NCBI GenBank assembly: GCA_035771165.1
Contig: JAWNZC010000327.1
Span: 1,263,001 to 1,327,000, forward strand
DNA length: 64,000 nucleotides
Origin: Paragorgia papillata
Taxonomy: Eukaryota > Cnidaria > Anthozoa > Scleralcyonacea > Coralliidae
Direction: 5' to 3'
Each line of letters opens with the position of its first letter. Within the stretch, counting starts at the first letter, position 1. Under the pieces are notes generated by a model. That model searched no databases. It was given only the letters and a program-made list of their open reading frames with translations, and was not told the origin of the DNA. The translations under genes were made by a program, and so were the position numbers. This document shows, piece after piece, positions 33,246 through 43,914 of the stretch.

Positions 33246-34975
33246 ATGGAGACGCTAGAAGGATTGTCGAAGGCACTCGAGACAAAGATCAACATGTTGC
33301 GGTTTACACAAGAAGACGTACCAAAAACGCTAAAGAAGGCTCATTTGCCGTCAATGGAAAGGTTACGCAACGTACTAAAGGATAAAGTGGAAGAAGTCGA
33401 CCAACTCAAAGTGAAAGTGACCGAAATTAAGATCGAGAAAGGCGCAGACGCCGACAAAATCCGAAAAGAAAACGAGGAAATTGAAACCAAACGAATAATT
33501 GAGACTACGGTGAGTGAATTAGACACTGCGATTAAACAAGCGAAACAACTCGACATGCGCAACGCTAGAGAAGAAGAAGAACATTTAGCAACACTAATGA
33601 GGAAACAACGACACGAAGACGAAATGAAATTCGAAGAAGCGAAGCTACAACAGAAACTACAATACGAAAAGAAACTTGACGAAGGTCGCACAAAGCAAGG
33701 TCAGACAGGAAATACGAAACTACCGAAACTCGTTATTACTAAATTCAACGGCACATATACAGATTGGTTTCGGTTTTGGAACCAATTCGAGACAGAAATC
33801 GAGAAAGCCGATATCCCCAAGGTTACTAAATTCTCGTACATAGGCGTACGGGCCGGGGGAGCTGGGGGGGCTGCAGCCCCCCCCCCCCCCCCAGTTGCCG
33901 AAAAATTGGCTGTTTCGGGAAAAAATGGTCTTGTCATTCGGGCAAAAAGGATTCTGCCTTAAATTAATCAAATGTTGTAATGCAACTTAATGACATCACT
34001 GATTGCCATCGGGGGAAATCGGGAATTTTATTGTTGTTTTTCGTTTAGCAAATGTGATCAAGGGTTTAGGCGTCAGCTGTCAATACTGGCATTGTCCAAA
34101 CACTATCTCGCATATTTGATATTATACCTAATAAATTTCGAATTACTCCGCAAGACAAAAATAAAAATTATTTAGTTTTTCATTTCGGCTTCCCTCTTCT
34201 CTGCAGCCATTGTGCAACGTGTTACTCGTGAAATTTTTCCGCGGGAGAATTGTAGTTATCCACACAATCTAAATTTGGAAAATCTGCGTTCCTGCGTGGT
34301 GCGGCGACCAAAAATACCAGAATAGTAGACTCGATCAAGAGTTCAAACATTTTTCCGGGGGAGCATGACCCGGACCCCCTAATAAATTATGACGTCATTT
34401 ATTCGGGCAAGTTATGTTCAGCCCCCCCTGCAAAATTTTGCCCATACGCCTATGTTCTCGTACCTGATCAGGAACTGCTAGACCCCAAAATTCGAACGTC
34501 TGTCGACGGTCTTCCCTTCACGACGGAAGGGTACGAAAGAGCAAAAAATATTTTGAAGTCGAAATTCGGAAAACCGAGCGAGATCGTCAACGCCTACGTC
34601 GACAACATCATGGCATTGCCGACTATACATGGGTCAAACTCCGCACGAATCTACGAGTTTTACGAAAAGCTCGTAAACAGCGTACAGTCTCTAGAGACAC
34701 TGGGCAAGTTGAAAGACGTAAACGGCTATGTTAGGCACACATTGGATAAACTGGAAGGAATAAAAGGGGATCTAGTACGCACAGACGACGACTGGCAGGA
34801 GTGGGACTTCCCAAAACTGATCGAAGCACTACGAAAGTGGACGGAAAGAAATCCGCCAAAATTCGACGAGAGAAAGCCAGACCGTAACCCAAGTGAGAGA
34901 CCTAGACAAACGAGAAGTTACCAGACGAGACAACAAGAATGGAAAGCAAAACCGTGCGTGTACTGCTGGAAGTGA
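33246..34975 (+). pseudogene. BEL1 Gag (DUF1759-like), interrupted
   Basis: From ATG 33246 the frame encodes a long charged coiled-coil segment (Glu/Lys-rich), then LVITKFNGTYTDWFRFWNQF, the signature start of the BEL Gag DUF1759 region. A 616-bp element interrupts it at 33839-34454. Reading resumes in another frame (shift near 34465) with KIRTSVDGLPF, IMALPTIHGSN and WQEWDFPKL blocks. It runs to a stop at 34975 caused by a one-base shift in the first Cys motif (VYC). The product assembles retroelement particles. Confidence 0.85.
33839..34454. mobile_element. TIR element nested in BEL1 gag, 8-bp TSD TTCTCGTA
   Basis: Ends CATAGGCGTACGGG and CCCATACGCCTATG, duplicated flank TTCTCGTA (33831-33838, 34455-34462). 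Long G and C runs lie inside each end. CA...TG ends with 8-bp duplication suit the P or hAT superfamilies. 616 bp, no transposase. Confidence 0.9.
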
Positions 34976-37142
34976 AAAACACAAGTCCATCGATTGTGAC
35001 AAGATAACAAAAACCGAAGATCGTAAGAAACACCTTAGTGAGAAACAACTATGTTTTAATTGCACAGAACCACGCCACAAAGCAGCTGATTGTCGTAGTA
35101 AATCCGGATGCCAGACATGCCAAAGAAGACATCACACGTCACTGTGCGACAAGAAATCGGAGCCTGACGTCGACCCGATGTTGACAGCTACTCAGGGCCG
35201 TCCTCAGAAAATTCTGCAGGGGGGGTGGTACGCTCAATTTTGCCGACTGCCTCATAATCGTCACTCGTCAGTACTAGTATTCGCCGAGACTGACCGTTGG
35301 CGGGTGCCGACTGCCGACTGCAATCTCTTGTCTGCCGACTATAGAAGAAATAAAGCAATTCTTGGGGGGGGGGTGTCACACCCCCCCAAACCCCCCCATA
35401 GCTCCGGCCCTGCAGCTACTGGAAAGGGATCAGTTATTTACCCCGTGGTCATTGTCGAAGCCGAAGGTATAAAGTGCCGAGCGTTGTTAGACACGGGGGC
35501 GGGAAGTTCGTATGCCTCAGAAGCTCTTCTTCAACGACTAAAGAAGCGACCTGTACGTAGAGAACAGAAAAGAATCGAGATGATGATGCAAACTACTACT
35601 CAAACGATCGAGGTCTACGACTTGGCCATCAAGAGTTTAGAAGGAGGATTTCAGTTGAACACTGAAGTAACCAAAGTCGACCGTAGCATGTTGCTGTCGC
35701 TAAGGAATCCCATGTATGACGACATACTGAAAGAAAATCCCCACTTGGATGGTGTCAAGATGGATGACGTTGATGAAAAACAAGACCTTCCAGTACATCT
35801 GATCTTAGGGGCCAGCGAATACGCGAAGATAAAGACCAAGACGAGTCCAAAAGTTGGAAATCCTGGCGAACCTATCGCGGAACTCACACGTTATGGATGG
35901 ACGATCATATCGCCTGGAGAAGAAGTAGACTTAACTAACATGTTCTTGACTCAAACATCCAGCGCTGACTACGAACGACTGTGCAAATTAGATGTCCTAG
36001 GATTGGAAGATCGTGCAATCGGAGATCAAGAGGGCGTGTATGCTGAGTTCAAAGAACAGCTTGAAAGACACCCTGAAGGCTGGTACCAGACGGGTCTTCC
36101 CTGGAGAGGCAACCACCCCAAACTGGCAACGAACGAGCAAGGAAGCTTAAGAAGACTGGACAACCTAGTGAAGAAACTCGAGAGACAACCCAACATGTTG
36201 GAGAAGTATGATAATATCATTCAAGACCAGTTGACGCAAGGAATCGTGGAGAAAGTAGGAGACAGCGCAAACGAAAGAGAGTTCTACATCCCGCACAAAC
36301 CTGTCGTTAGAGAAAGAGCCGAAAGCACGAAACTCAGAATCGTGTACGACGCGTCAGCTCGAGCCAACGAGAAATCACCTTCTCTCAACGAGTGCTTGGA
36401 AACTGGACCTCCACTACAAAATCGGCTCTGGAATGTTCTTGTGCGAAACCGGTTCTACCCCGTGGCTGTTACAGGAGATCTGAAGCAGGCCTTTCTTCAG
36501 GTGAGAATCCGGGAGGAAGACAGGGATGCCATACGTTTCCATTGGTTGGAAGATCTCAAGACCAAGCGTGTGGTAACCTTAAGATTTACACGTGCACTCT
36601 TTGGACTCGCGCCATCGCCGTTCCTGTTGGGGGGAGTGCTCGAGGAACATCTCCGAAACTGCAAGTCAAAATACCCAGAAGAAGTCGAAGAAATCAAGCG
36701 CAACTTGTACGTGGATGACCTAATCGGTGGTGGAGAAAATGTGAGCAAGGCCCAACACAAAAAAAAATCAGCCCAATCTATTTTCAGCGAGGCGCATTTT
36801 GAACTCCACAAATGGCATTCGAACGAAGAAGCTCTCGAAGTCGAAGAAACAAATCCAAACGACCAAGATCAAACGTACGCCAAAGAACAACTGGGAGTTA
36901 CAAAAGGCGAAACGAAGTTACTAGGAATGCCATGGAGCAAAGTCGACGACACTCTAGCAGTGGAATTTCCAACTCAACCAGCTGAGCCAACCAAGAGAGG
37001 AATACTAACGAAAATTGCTAAGGTGTATGACCCACTCGGACTCGTATCACCGGTAACTTTAACTGGGAAGGTGCTGTACCGAGAGGCTTGCGACCTGCAT
37101 GTTGCCTGGGACAAACCCTTGCCAAACAACCTCATGGTGTAA
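34893..37142 (+). CDS. BEL1 Pol, first part (zinc knuckle, protease, RT)
   Basis: Open frame of 749 codons. CFNCTEPRHKAADC (about 35054-35095) is a CCHC-type knuckle followed by a second Cys/His cluster. The retropepsin site RALLDTGAGSSYAS follows near 35480. A 220-bp hAT-like MITE lies between knuckle and protease without breaking the frame. Reverse transcriptase blocks: LRIVYDASA, VAVTGDLKQAFLQV, LFGLAPSPFLLGG and the catalytic YVDD (36708-36719). Then 'LTKIAKVYDPLGLVSPV', the start of the RNase H-linked region. It ends at a nonsense codon. The enzyme makes cDNA from element RNA. Confidence 0.9.
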   Translation: MRDLDKREVTRRDNKNGKQNRACTAGSEKHKSIDCDKITKTEDRKKHLSEKQLCFNCTEPRHKAADCRSKSGCQTCQRRHHTSLCDKKSEPDVDPMLTATQGRPQKILQGGWYAQFCRLPHNRHSSVLVFAETDRWRVPTADCNLLSADYRRNKAILGGGVSHPPKPPHSSGPAATGKGSVIYPVVIVEAEGIKCRALLDTGAGSSYASEALLQRLKKRPVRREQKRIEMMMQTTTQTIEVYDLAIKSLEGGFQLNTEVTKVDRSMLLSLRNPMYDDILKENPHLDGVKMDDVDEKQDLPVHLILGASEYAKIKTKTSPKVGNPGEPIAELTRYGWTIISPGEEVDLTNMFLTQTSSADYERLCKLDVLGLEDRAIGDQEGVYAEFKEQLERHPEGWYQTGLPWRGNHPKLATNEQGSLRRLDNLVKKLERQPNMLEKYDNIIQDQLTQGIVEKVGDSANEREFYIPHKPVVRERAESTKLRIVYDASARANEKSPSLNECLETGPPLQNRLWNVLVRNRFYPVAVTGDLKQAFLQVRIREEDRDAIRFHWLEDLKTKRVVTLRFTRALFGLAPSPFLLGGVLEEHLRNCKSKYPEEVEEIKRNLYVDDLIGGGENVSKAQHKKKSAQSIFSEAHFELHKWHSNEEALEVEETNPNDQDQTYAKEQLGVTKGETKLLGMPWSKVDDTLAVEFPTQPAEPTKRGILTKIAKVYDPLGLVSPVTLTGKVLYREACDLHVAWDKPLPNNLMV
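35193..35412. mobile_element. hAT-like MITE nested in BEL1 pol, TSD CAGCTACT
   Basis: Ends CAGGGCCGTCC and GGAGCTCCGGCCCTG type, 8-bp duplication CAGCTACT (35185-35192, 35413-35420). 220 bp plus the 8-bp duplication equals 228 bp, exactly 76 codons. No in-frame stop is created, so the Pol frame reads through. Confidence 0.9.
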
Positions 37143-39251
37143 TGGAATCGTTGGGAGCAAAGTCTGCGAAATGACGTGAAATTTCCGAGAAGCCTGCCGA
37201 AATTCCAAGAAAAGATTGACGCCATCGACCTACACGCGTTTGGCGATGCAAGTGCCAGAGGTGTATCGACAGCAGTTTACGCCGTGGTCTACCAACAGTC
37301 AGGAATGAGCCAAGGGTTAGTGGCTGCCAAGTCGCGACTGTCTAAGAAGGGATTAACTATACCAAGATTGGAGCTCGTGTCCGGACACATGTCGGCCAAC
37401 CTATTGGACAACGTCAAAGGAACTTTGCAAGATTTTCCAGTTCGAAACACTTATGGCTGGCTTGATAGCACCGTGGCCCTGCACTGGATAAGAGGGAAAG
37501 GCGAGTACAGACAATTCGTCCATAATAGAGTACGCAAGATTCAGGAAAGAAGTCATATCCAGTGGAGACACGTTCGCACAGACCACAACCCTGCTGATTT
37601 AGGGAGTCGAGGTGGCAAAGTCGATGAGACGAGTGAGCTATGGTGGAATGGGCCTTCGTGGTTGTCGCATCCCCAAGATTGGCCCCAAGACATAACGACT
37701 AGCACATCAAAAGAAACAGAAAAGGAAGCTAAAATCGTGAGAGAAGTACTGGCCGTGACGATACCACAAGAGAATGATCAACTCGACGAAGTCATGCAGA
37801 AGTGGGAGTTTCGGAAAGTCATTCGAATTACGGCATGGATAACGCGATTCATTCGCAACGCCAAGGTAAAACGCCGAGAGAGAATTGAAGGCCCACTTAC
37901 AACAGATGAAATTGAAGAGGCCACCCTGGTTTGGGTAAAGCGAGTTCAACATCGATGTGAAAATACAAAACAGTTCCAGAAAGATCGACTAAAACTCAAT
38001 CTGCAGAAAGACGGCCGCGGTGTGTACGAATGTCGTGGTAGAATCCAAGGTGACTATCCTATATACCTACCAGATCAAGCAGTATTTACCGAGAAGCTCG
38101 TGATGAATGCCCACAGTCGCACTCTGCATGGGGGAATTGGCCTCACGATGACACGTACGAGGGAAAAATACTGGGTCCCACGTCTACGACAACTGGTGAG
38201 AAAGGTAAGGAGGAAATGCAACGGATGCAAACGGTTCCACACAACAGCCTTCGCCAAACCACCCAGTGGTAATCTTCCAATAGATAGAACCGTGGGGTCT
38301 TCGGCCTTCCAAGTCATCGGAGTGGATTATGCTGGCCCCATTCTTTATCGAGTGGGAAAGAACCGAGAAAGAAAGTCCTACATCTTACTTTACGCCTGCA
38401 GCCTGTCAAGAGCCCTACACTTGGAGCTGTTACCAGACCTAACCACTGAAGAGTTCATCCATAGCCTGAAGCGCTTTATTGCCAGACGAGGGCGACCTGA
38501 GAAAATATATTCCGACAACGGGAAAACCTTTGTTGCAGCGGCCAAGTGGTTGAAGAAAGTCATGAAAGAAGAGCAATTCCATGACCGACTGGCGGAACAC
38601 AAGATCCGATGGGCGTTTAATCTATCTCGAGCTCCATGGTGGGGGGGCCAGTTTGAGAGAATGGTTGGACTGGTCAAACAAGCCTTATACAAAACCATTG
38701 GTAAAGCCTGCCTCACTTGGAACGAGCTTCAAGAAGTCCTCTTGGATATCGAGATAACTCTGAACAATCGCCCACTAAGCTACGTCGAGGACGATATTCA
38801 GATGCCTATTTTGACGCCAAACAACTTGATGTTTGGGCGACCGAATCCAATACCCGAAGAAGATATGGAATCCATAGACGACGCCAACCTAAGAAAGAGA
38901 GCACGATATCTGCAAAAGTGTAAAAACGCCCTATGGTCAAGGTGGTCTTCAGAATATCTCAAAGGACTGAGAGAACGACATAATCTGAAGTATCAAGGAA
39001 AGGAGAACATCGCGAAACCTGGTGACATCGTGGTTATCAAGGGGGAGGAACGAAACAGAGAAAAATGGAAAATTGGTGTAGTAGACAAGATGTTCAAGGG
39101 AAGAGATGACATAGTCAGAGCAGTGCGCCTGAGAGCTGGAAAATCCTTCCTCGATCGACCCATTCAACATCTTTACCCCTTAGAACTTTCTTGTGATTCG
39201 AGCAAGTCAGAAGAAAACCCTGAATGTCAACGTTCCAGAGTTTGTTCCTAA
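37143..39251 (+). CDS. BEL1 Pol, second part (RNase H, integrase)
   Basis: Same frame as the preceding part after one stop. The first Met is at 37176. RNase H-like domain: IDLHAFGDASARGV, LTIPRLELVSGH, WLDSTVALHWI and HNPADLGSRGG. Integrase: HHCC zinc site (HSRTLHGG ... CNGCKRF), catalytic Asp in VIGVDYAGP, Asp in IYSDNGKTF, Glu in WWGGQFERMVG, then a C-terminal GDIVVIKG / PIQHLYPLEL module. Integrase inserts the cDNA into chromosomes. The frame is intact to its stop. Confidence 0.9.
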   Translation, partial: WNRWEQSLRNDVKFPRSLPKFQEKIDAIDLHAFGDASARGVSTAVYAVVYQQSGMSQGLVAAKSRLSKKGLTIPRLELVSGHMSANLLDNVKGTLQDFPVRNTYGWLDSTVALHWIRGKGEYRQFVHNRVRKIQERSHIQWRHVRTDHNPADLGSRGGKVDETSELWWNGPSWLSHPQDWPQDITTSTSKETEKEAKIVREVLAVTIPQENDQLDEVMQKWEFRKVIRITAWITRFIRNAKVKRRERIEGPLTTDEIEEATLVWVKRVQHRCENTKQFQKDRLKLNLQKDGRGVYECRGRIQGDYPIYLPDQAVFTEKLVMNAHSRTLHGGIGLTMTRTREKYWVPRLRQLVRKVRRKCNGCKRFHTTAFAKPPSGNLPIDRTVGSSAFQVIGVDYAGPILYRVGKNRERKSYILLYACSLSRALHLELLPDLTTEEFIHSLKRFIARRGRPEKIYSDNGKTFVAAAKWLKKVMKEEQFHDRLAEHKIRWAFNLSRAPWWGGQFERMVGLVKQALYKTIGKACLTWNELQEVLLDIEITLNNRPLSYVEDDIQMPILTPNNLMFGRPNPIPEEDMESIDDANLRKRARYLQKCKNALWSRWSSEYLKGLRERHNLKYQGKENIAKPGDIVVIKGEERNREKWKIGVVDKMFKGRDDIVRAVRLRAGKSFLDRPIQHLYPLELSCDSSKSEENPECQRSRVCS

Positions 39252-39422
39252 ACGCAATGCAGCGAAGGTGGCAAATGAAAGCATCCGAATAACTGCCGAC
39301 GAAGAAGCGCAAGAACATTAGCAATGTTCAAACACTTTTATACACCTATATTAGGGATATTTTATAACTATTCCGTATAGCATTATTAGATCAAGATGTT
39401 TAACTTTTCCCGAACTGTTAAA

Positions 39423-39433
39423 TAGGGGGAGAG
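39423..39433 (+). other. BEL1 polypurine tract
   Basis: Purine run AGGGGGAGAG directly before the 3' LTR, the expected plus-strand primer site. Confidence 0.7.
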
Positions 39434-39678
39434 TGTGAAAGATTATGTTTATGTTAAGTTCATTAGGAAACCGACGACAGACAAGAACAATACATGTCAT
39501 AAGAAAACCACGTGGGGTGTAAGTGATAGAGATTATTGTGATGTGTGTTTTGTAATCAAGACTAGAGATATAGCGAGATCGACAAAAACAGTGATGTGAT
39601 TTGTGACCATTAAACGTAATTTTTATATATCCTTCGAGCGTCTGTTTTGTTTGGGACCGAGTCGAGCATTTCCCGACA
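39434..39678 (+). repeat. BEL1 3' LTR
   Basis: 245 bp, TGTGAAAGATTATG to CATTTCCCGACA, nearly identical to the 5' LTR, followed by the duplicated CCCT and the resumed copy-B sequence. Confidence 0.9.
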
Positions 39679-39777
39679 CCCTAATTCGTAAACACAAGTT
39701 TTTTGCGGTGATAAATTGACGTTAAACGATAAGTGTTTCCTGTATTTGTTGGCATTTTTCTGTTGTTGTTTTTTTAA

Positions 39778-39998
39778 CAGAGGAGCATGACAGGAGCATT
39801 CGTTGAAAATTTCAAGAGAATCTGACGTATAGTCTTCGAGAAGGGAAATCTCAAAGTTTGTTAATGGATATTTCATTTCTGGATATGATTTCAATGCTTT
39901 ATTAATGACGTCACAAGGCATTCAACACGCAAACTCGAGAACTATATACGCCAGATTCTCTCGAAATGTTCAGTGAATGCTCCTGCTATTCTCCTCTG
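39778..39998. mobile_element. Palindromic MITE with TTAA target, copy B
   Basis: Same element as 16259-16479; TTAA at 39774-39777 and 39999-40002. An overlapping 103-residue minus frame runs into the BEL LTR and is not a gene. Confidence 0.8.
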
Positions 39999-40374
39999 TT
40001 AACTAAAACAAGAAAAAGACGCCAACAACGAGTGAACGACTGAGTTTTTCGGCTTTTTCCCTTCATAGCCACTTTAAAGTTTCCGTTGGTTCAACAGATT
40101 CTGCGGAAATACGAGATATTGACATATTGTGTCGACATGTGGAGTGCATTTCAAGGTTCTAATTAGTTCGGGCTTTGACCTTTATATTAAGTTCGACTAA
40201 ATTGGTCATATAAAATGCCTATGATACGGAAATTAATTTTATCTTATTTGAAAGAACATTTAAAATGACAACGTAACATCGTTTGCAGTTTTTGGTGTCC
40301 TTCCTTTGTTTTTTAGATATTTCAGATTGTTTGATATGTAAAGGTCACATAGGGTGACGTATACACGTACATAA

Positions 40375-40634
40375 CAGGGACCTTACGCAAGCTAGGACGA
40401 CGGCGGCAAATAAGTTACTACATTTAAAAGAAACCGTGGATCAGGACATCATATATTGTATGCTTTATGTATTTTTGTAAGATCTTTAAAAGGCAGCCAT
40501 AGCTTCGACAACATGATGTATAATAGATTAACGCCTAAATAAACTAACAGTTTTTGCTGTTCCTTCACCACAACGTCGCGTCTTGAAAACGTGAAAACGC
40601 TTCAGTGACGTTCGCGTTGTGCTTCTTAGGTCCC
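40375..40634. mobile_element. GGGACC MITE, simple copy
   Basis: CAGGGACCTTACGCAAG at the left, CTTCTTAGGTCCC at the right, TAA flanks, 260 bp. Copy A has the same insertion enlarged by nested elements (16863-18076). Confidence 0.75.
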
Positions 40635-40853
40635 TAATGACTTATCGGAGAACTGCCATCAAACCAAACTTAATTCGAAAAAAGCATATATCCGTGTGTT
40701 TCTCACACAGCACCAAACATGTAGTAGAATTTCAAATGATTTTGTTGGATATAATAGCAGAAAGATATATAACCAGCAAACGCAATGGGAAATTATTGGG
40801 AATCAATTAATACCGAGATAAGACATGATGTACGTTGCTAGTAGTCTATATAT

Positions 40854-41030
40854 GGATCGTTTTCACTCACGTGATCGGTGGCGCCGTTGGGGTGGTGAAA
40901 CAATACGAAATTTTTTAATAAGAATAGAGCTAAATTCCCATAAGATAAAGATGGTACACCAATATGGCCGCCATTTCATTGTTTTGATACACCAATATGG
41001 CCGCCATTACGTCAGATGAAAACGATCTAA
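40854..41030. mobile_element. 'ATGGCCGCC' MITE, copy 5
   Basis: Counterpart of 18763-18940, with GGATCGTTTTCACTCACGTG and GATGAAAACGATCTA ends. Confidence 0.75.
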
Positions 41031-41263
41031 CTCTGTTCTTTATCATAAACTGAGGTTATCACAACTTTTGTGGATATCTCTTAGACAATAAGATAAAATA
41101 AGATGAAAAAGGAAACTATATGGGGTCACCACATAGAGTGGGTATCTCCCCGAAACTAGTATAATTATAGAAATGGATTCACCACTCACTTTTTAATTTT
41201 TCCTCTACTAATAAAATCGATGATCTCACATGTGTCGATTATCAAATGAAACGCATTAGACTA

Positions 41264-41449
41264 TATGGACCTTATTCAAAAATGGCCGCCGAACTAGAGT
41301 TCTTTATGTGCATATAAATTAGCCTTACGATTTCGTTTTAAAGTAAAAATTATTTTAAATTTCCCACATGAAAACGAGTTCATAAGGGCCGAATTTATTT
41401 GAATATAAAATAATTTTAATTCGGCGGCCATTTTGGAATAAGGTCTATA
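41264..41449. mobile_element. MITE with GACCTTATTC ends, simple copy
   Basis: GGACCTTATTCAAAAATGGC and its near complement bound 186 bp; it lacks the nested palindrome found in copy A. Confidence 0.75.
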
Positions 41450-41589
41450 CTGCTCTATTTTTGTGGAGAAATAGGACTACTTTTTTATATAATAAGCAGA
41501 ACAATGCATGGATGTTTGGAAATATGAAATTATTTTTCCTGTTGAACAAGATAACTCGTTCGTTTTGCTCACTTGTGAGATATCCTGGT

Positions 41590-42000
41590 CAACACTCGAA
41601 ATAAATTTCATGCTGCTTCCATTATTCTCTATTTAATTTTGCATGCATGCGCCGGTAATCATGCATTTGTCATCACATTTTTGTAACGCTAGACTATTTT
41701 GCTTGGTCAAACTGCAAGAAAAAATCACCTGCTAAGAGTTTAATCTCTATAGCTCCGCATTCTTGCAACATTCATGTCAACTGAGCGCCATGCATAATGT
41801 GACGTAAGCATAATGAAATATGAAACTGAATTGAAGAAGGAAAGTTTCCATTGCAGAATGCCAAATGCAAGTCATGCACGATCGGAAATCGCATAGAAAA
41901 TCGGCCACTTTCATGGGGCAGTTCGCAGTGCACGTGCGTGCTGGCTCAAGTGAGTTGTCGGTCGTGCATCGAGGTCAACCCATATTTCGCGAGCCTCGAC
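41590..42000. other. Non-coding stretch
   Basis: No gene recognised. 'CATAATGTGACGTAAGCATA' and 'GGAAAGTTTCCATTGCAGAA' recur at 42735-42810 on the far side of the next element, so the host sequence is itself partly repeated. Confidence 0.5.
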
Positions 42001-42707
42001 CACTGATCTCAATAAAACTGGATGGGGCATGAGGCCGGATTTTGCGTGCCAGTTGTATGATGACGTGACCACTACCCAAGATGGCTGCCACTAAAGTTCA
42101 TAAGCTTTCATAGTTGAAAACAGACAAAAAGAGTTATTTTAAGAAAATTTAAACGAATGTAAGGACACAAGAAGTACTCAATGAGGTTTAAGACGCTAAT
42201 TTCTTGCATTTGTTTCTGTTACTGAGCTGTAAAACCTTTAAATTTCGTTGTTTTTCTTCAGTGCCGACAACGAAGAAACTTCACGATAATATAAACTGAA
42301 AAACAGACTATAAAATCTACGAAGAATTCAATTCCAAGTCTTAAATTGTACCTTTTATAGTAATCTTAATGCCTTAACAATATCTCGTGTTGTGTCATGC
42401 CATCTTTTGACTGTATTTGTTGTTAAACAGTGTAAACTAAACAGTGTAAACTAAACGAACCGGCATCTGTTGTTTGCTTTACGGCTTTTCAGACTCTCCC
42501 GGCACAGAGTACTTAATATCCCCCCCCCCGGATAATCTGACCGTGCTGACGTCAAGATTGCTTATGCCAGTCAACTTTATGATTGGGAACAAGTTCTAAG
42601 GCCGCAATGCGTCATATGTTCCACTACGTAAGATGGCGGCGACTGCCACGAAATGTTTGACTGCTGGCCATAGGGAATGGCCTATCCAGTTTATATAGAG
42701 ATCAGTG
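42001..42707. mobile_element. CACTGATCTC TIR element, copy 1, TSD GCCTCGAC
   Basis: Ends CACTGATCTCAATAAAACTG and CAGTTTATATAGAGATCAGTG, perfect 8-bp duplication GCCTCGAC (41993-42000, 42708-42715). 707 bp, no coding domain. A second copy is at 49463. Superfamily with 8-bp TSD (hAT or P) not decided. Confidence 0.9.
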
Positions 42708-42715
42708 GCCTCGAC

Positions 42716-43344
42716 AGCCGCCATTTCCGATCGTGCATAATGTGACGTAAGCATAATGAAATGTGAAACAGAATTGCAGAAGGAAAGTTTCCATTGCAGA
42801 ATGCCAAATGCAGTTGCATAGTATTGGATTTTGGCGGTAATCACCCCTCATAGTATATTGACGTATAACCAATGTTTCTATACCGTATTTGGCAAGGAAG
42901 GCCACGCAATTTGCTCTTTCGCAAGGATTCAACTTGATTCAACAAGCTGACAGTCGCTGAAATATGTAAGTTGCGCGCTCATCATCTTATATTAGCCGAC
43001 TGATAAATCAGGCCAGCAATGAGGCGGATACCGTGTGGTTACCGTGCTCTTGATTTATTGTACTTCTTTTACAGTTTCTGCAGTCTACTTGTAACAATAT
43101 TATTTTGTCAAAAGAGATGTCGTCTTTATAAGAGAGTTGTCCACAAAGTGCGCGTTAGTTTTGTTGTCGTTCTGACCAGAAACAGAGATTTTCTCCAGTT
43201 TTGAACGCCATGGAAATTTGAGCTTTTCCGCGCTCATCGCTTTATAGGTTCCATGGCCCGGCAAGGTGGGCAGAAAATCGGTACGGTTGCATTGGCCTGC
43301 TTGCGGACCGAAAGTAGAAGGAATTGTAGCCCGAAATTAGAATG
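42716..43344. other. Non-coding stretch
   Basis: No supportable gene; the frames at 42596-42932 and 43019-43204 are short and lack recognisable features. Confidence 0.45.
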
Positions 43345-43377
<33 letters not shown>

Positions 43378-43914
43378 GTTTATTGAATATAAAATCGCAC
43401 AAAAGTGAATTGCTTTACATTTACAAAGGTAAATAGTCATAAAAGATCTGTTAAGATACTTGTAGTTATTAAAAATTAACAACTGTTGGTGAATACCGGA
43501 GGACTGGATCCGGTTTACAATCGATATTCCACATTGTAATTACAAAGTAAATTACAAAAAATATTAAAATATATGCTATTCATATATTGATACAGTATTT
43601 AAGACTAAAATCGTTCATGTTTCTTGTCATGGCAGCGAAAAAACTCCGATTGAAACGGTCAGTGTTACATCGATAGCTAGAGAGATAACCGATTGTCGCT
43701 TCCACGCAGTTGCCGGCCGTGAACGGCTGACCTTCGTTGGGGGGATGAGAGCATCTAAGGTAGACGATGGATTCGATTGAATTTTCTTAAAAGTGTTACG
43801 GCATAGCTTTTGTCTATTGTTCGAAAGGCGAGGCTGACCAGACGCCGAGATCGCTTGATTGTACGACAGATCCGGCCAAATGATTCGAAACGCTCTCTTC
43901 TGAATGAATCTCCT
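43345..43914 (-). pseudogene. Decayed LINE 3' end with (AAT)n tail
   Basis: On the minus strand 43914-43627 translates to a LINE reverse transcriptase C-terminus: FIQKRAFRIIWPDLSY, then GQPRLSNNRQKLCRNTFKKI and a 'LIPPTK' block, ending in a stop. The following non-coding part ends in an AAT microsatellite (43345-43376), the usual kind of LINE tail. No ATG-initiated long frame survives. Confidence 0.65.

Larger units (their letters stand above)
32945..39678 (+). mobile_element. BEL/Pao LTR retrotransposon 1, full length
   Basis: LTRs of 246 and 245 bp (TG...CA), a primer-binding-like site, Gag, zinc knuckles, protease, reverse transcriptase, RNase H, integrase and a polypurine tract, in BEL/Pao order. 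The 4-bp duplication CCCT (32941-32944, 39679-39682) and the unoccupied site in copy A (near 16155) define the insertion precisely. Lesions: a frameshift near 34465, one near 34966, a nonsense codon at 37140-37142 and two nested MITEs. There is no env-like gene. Confidence 0.95.
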
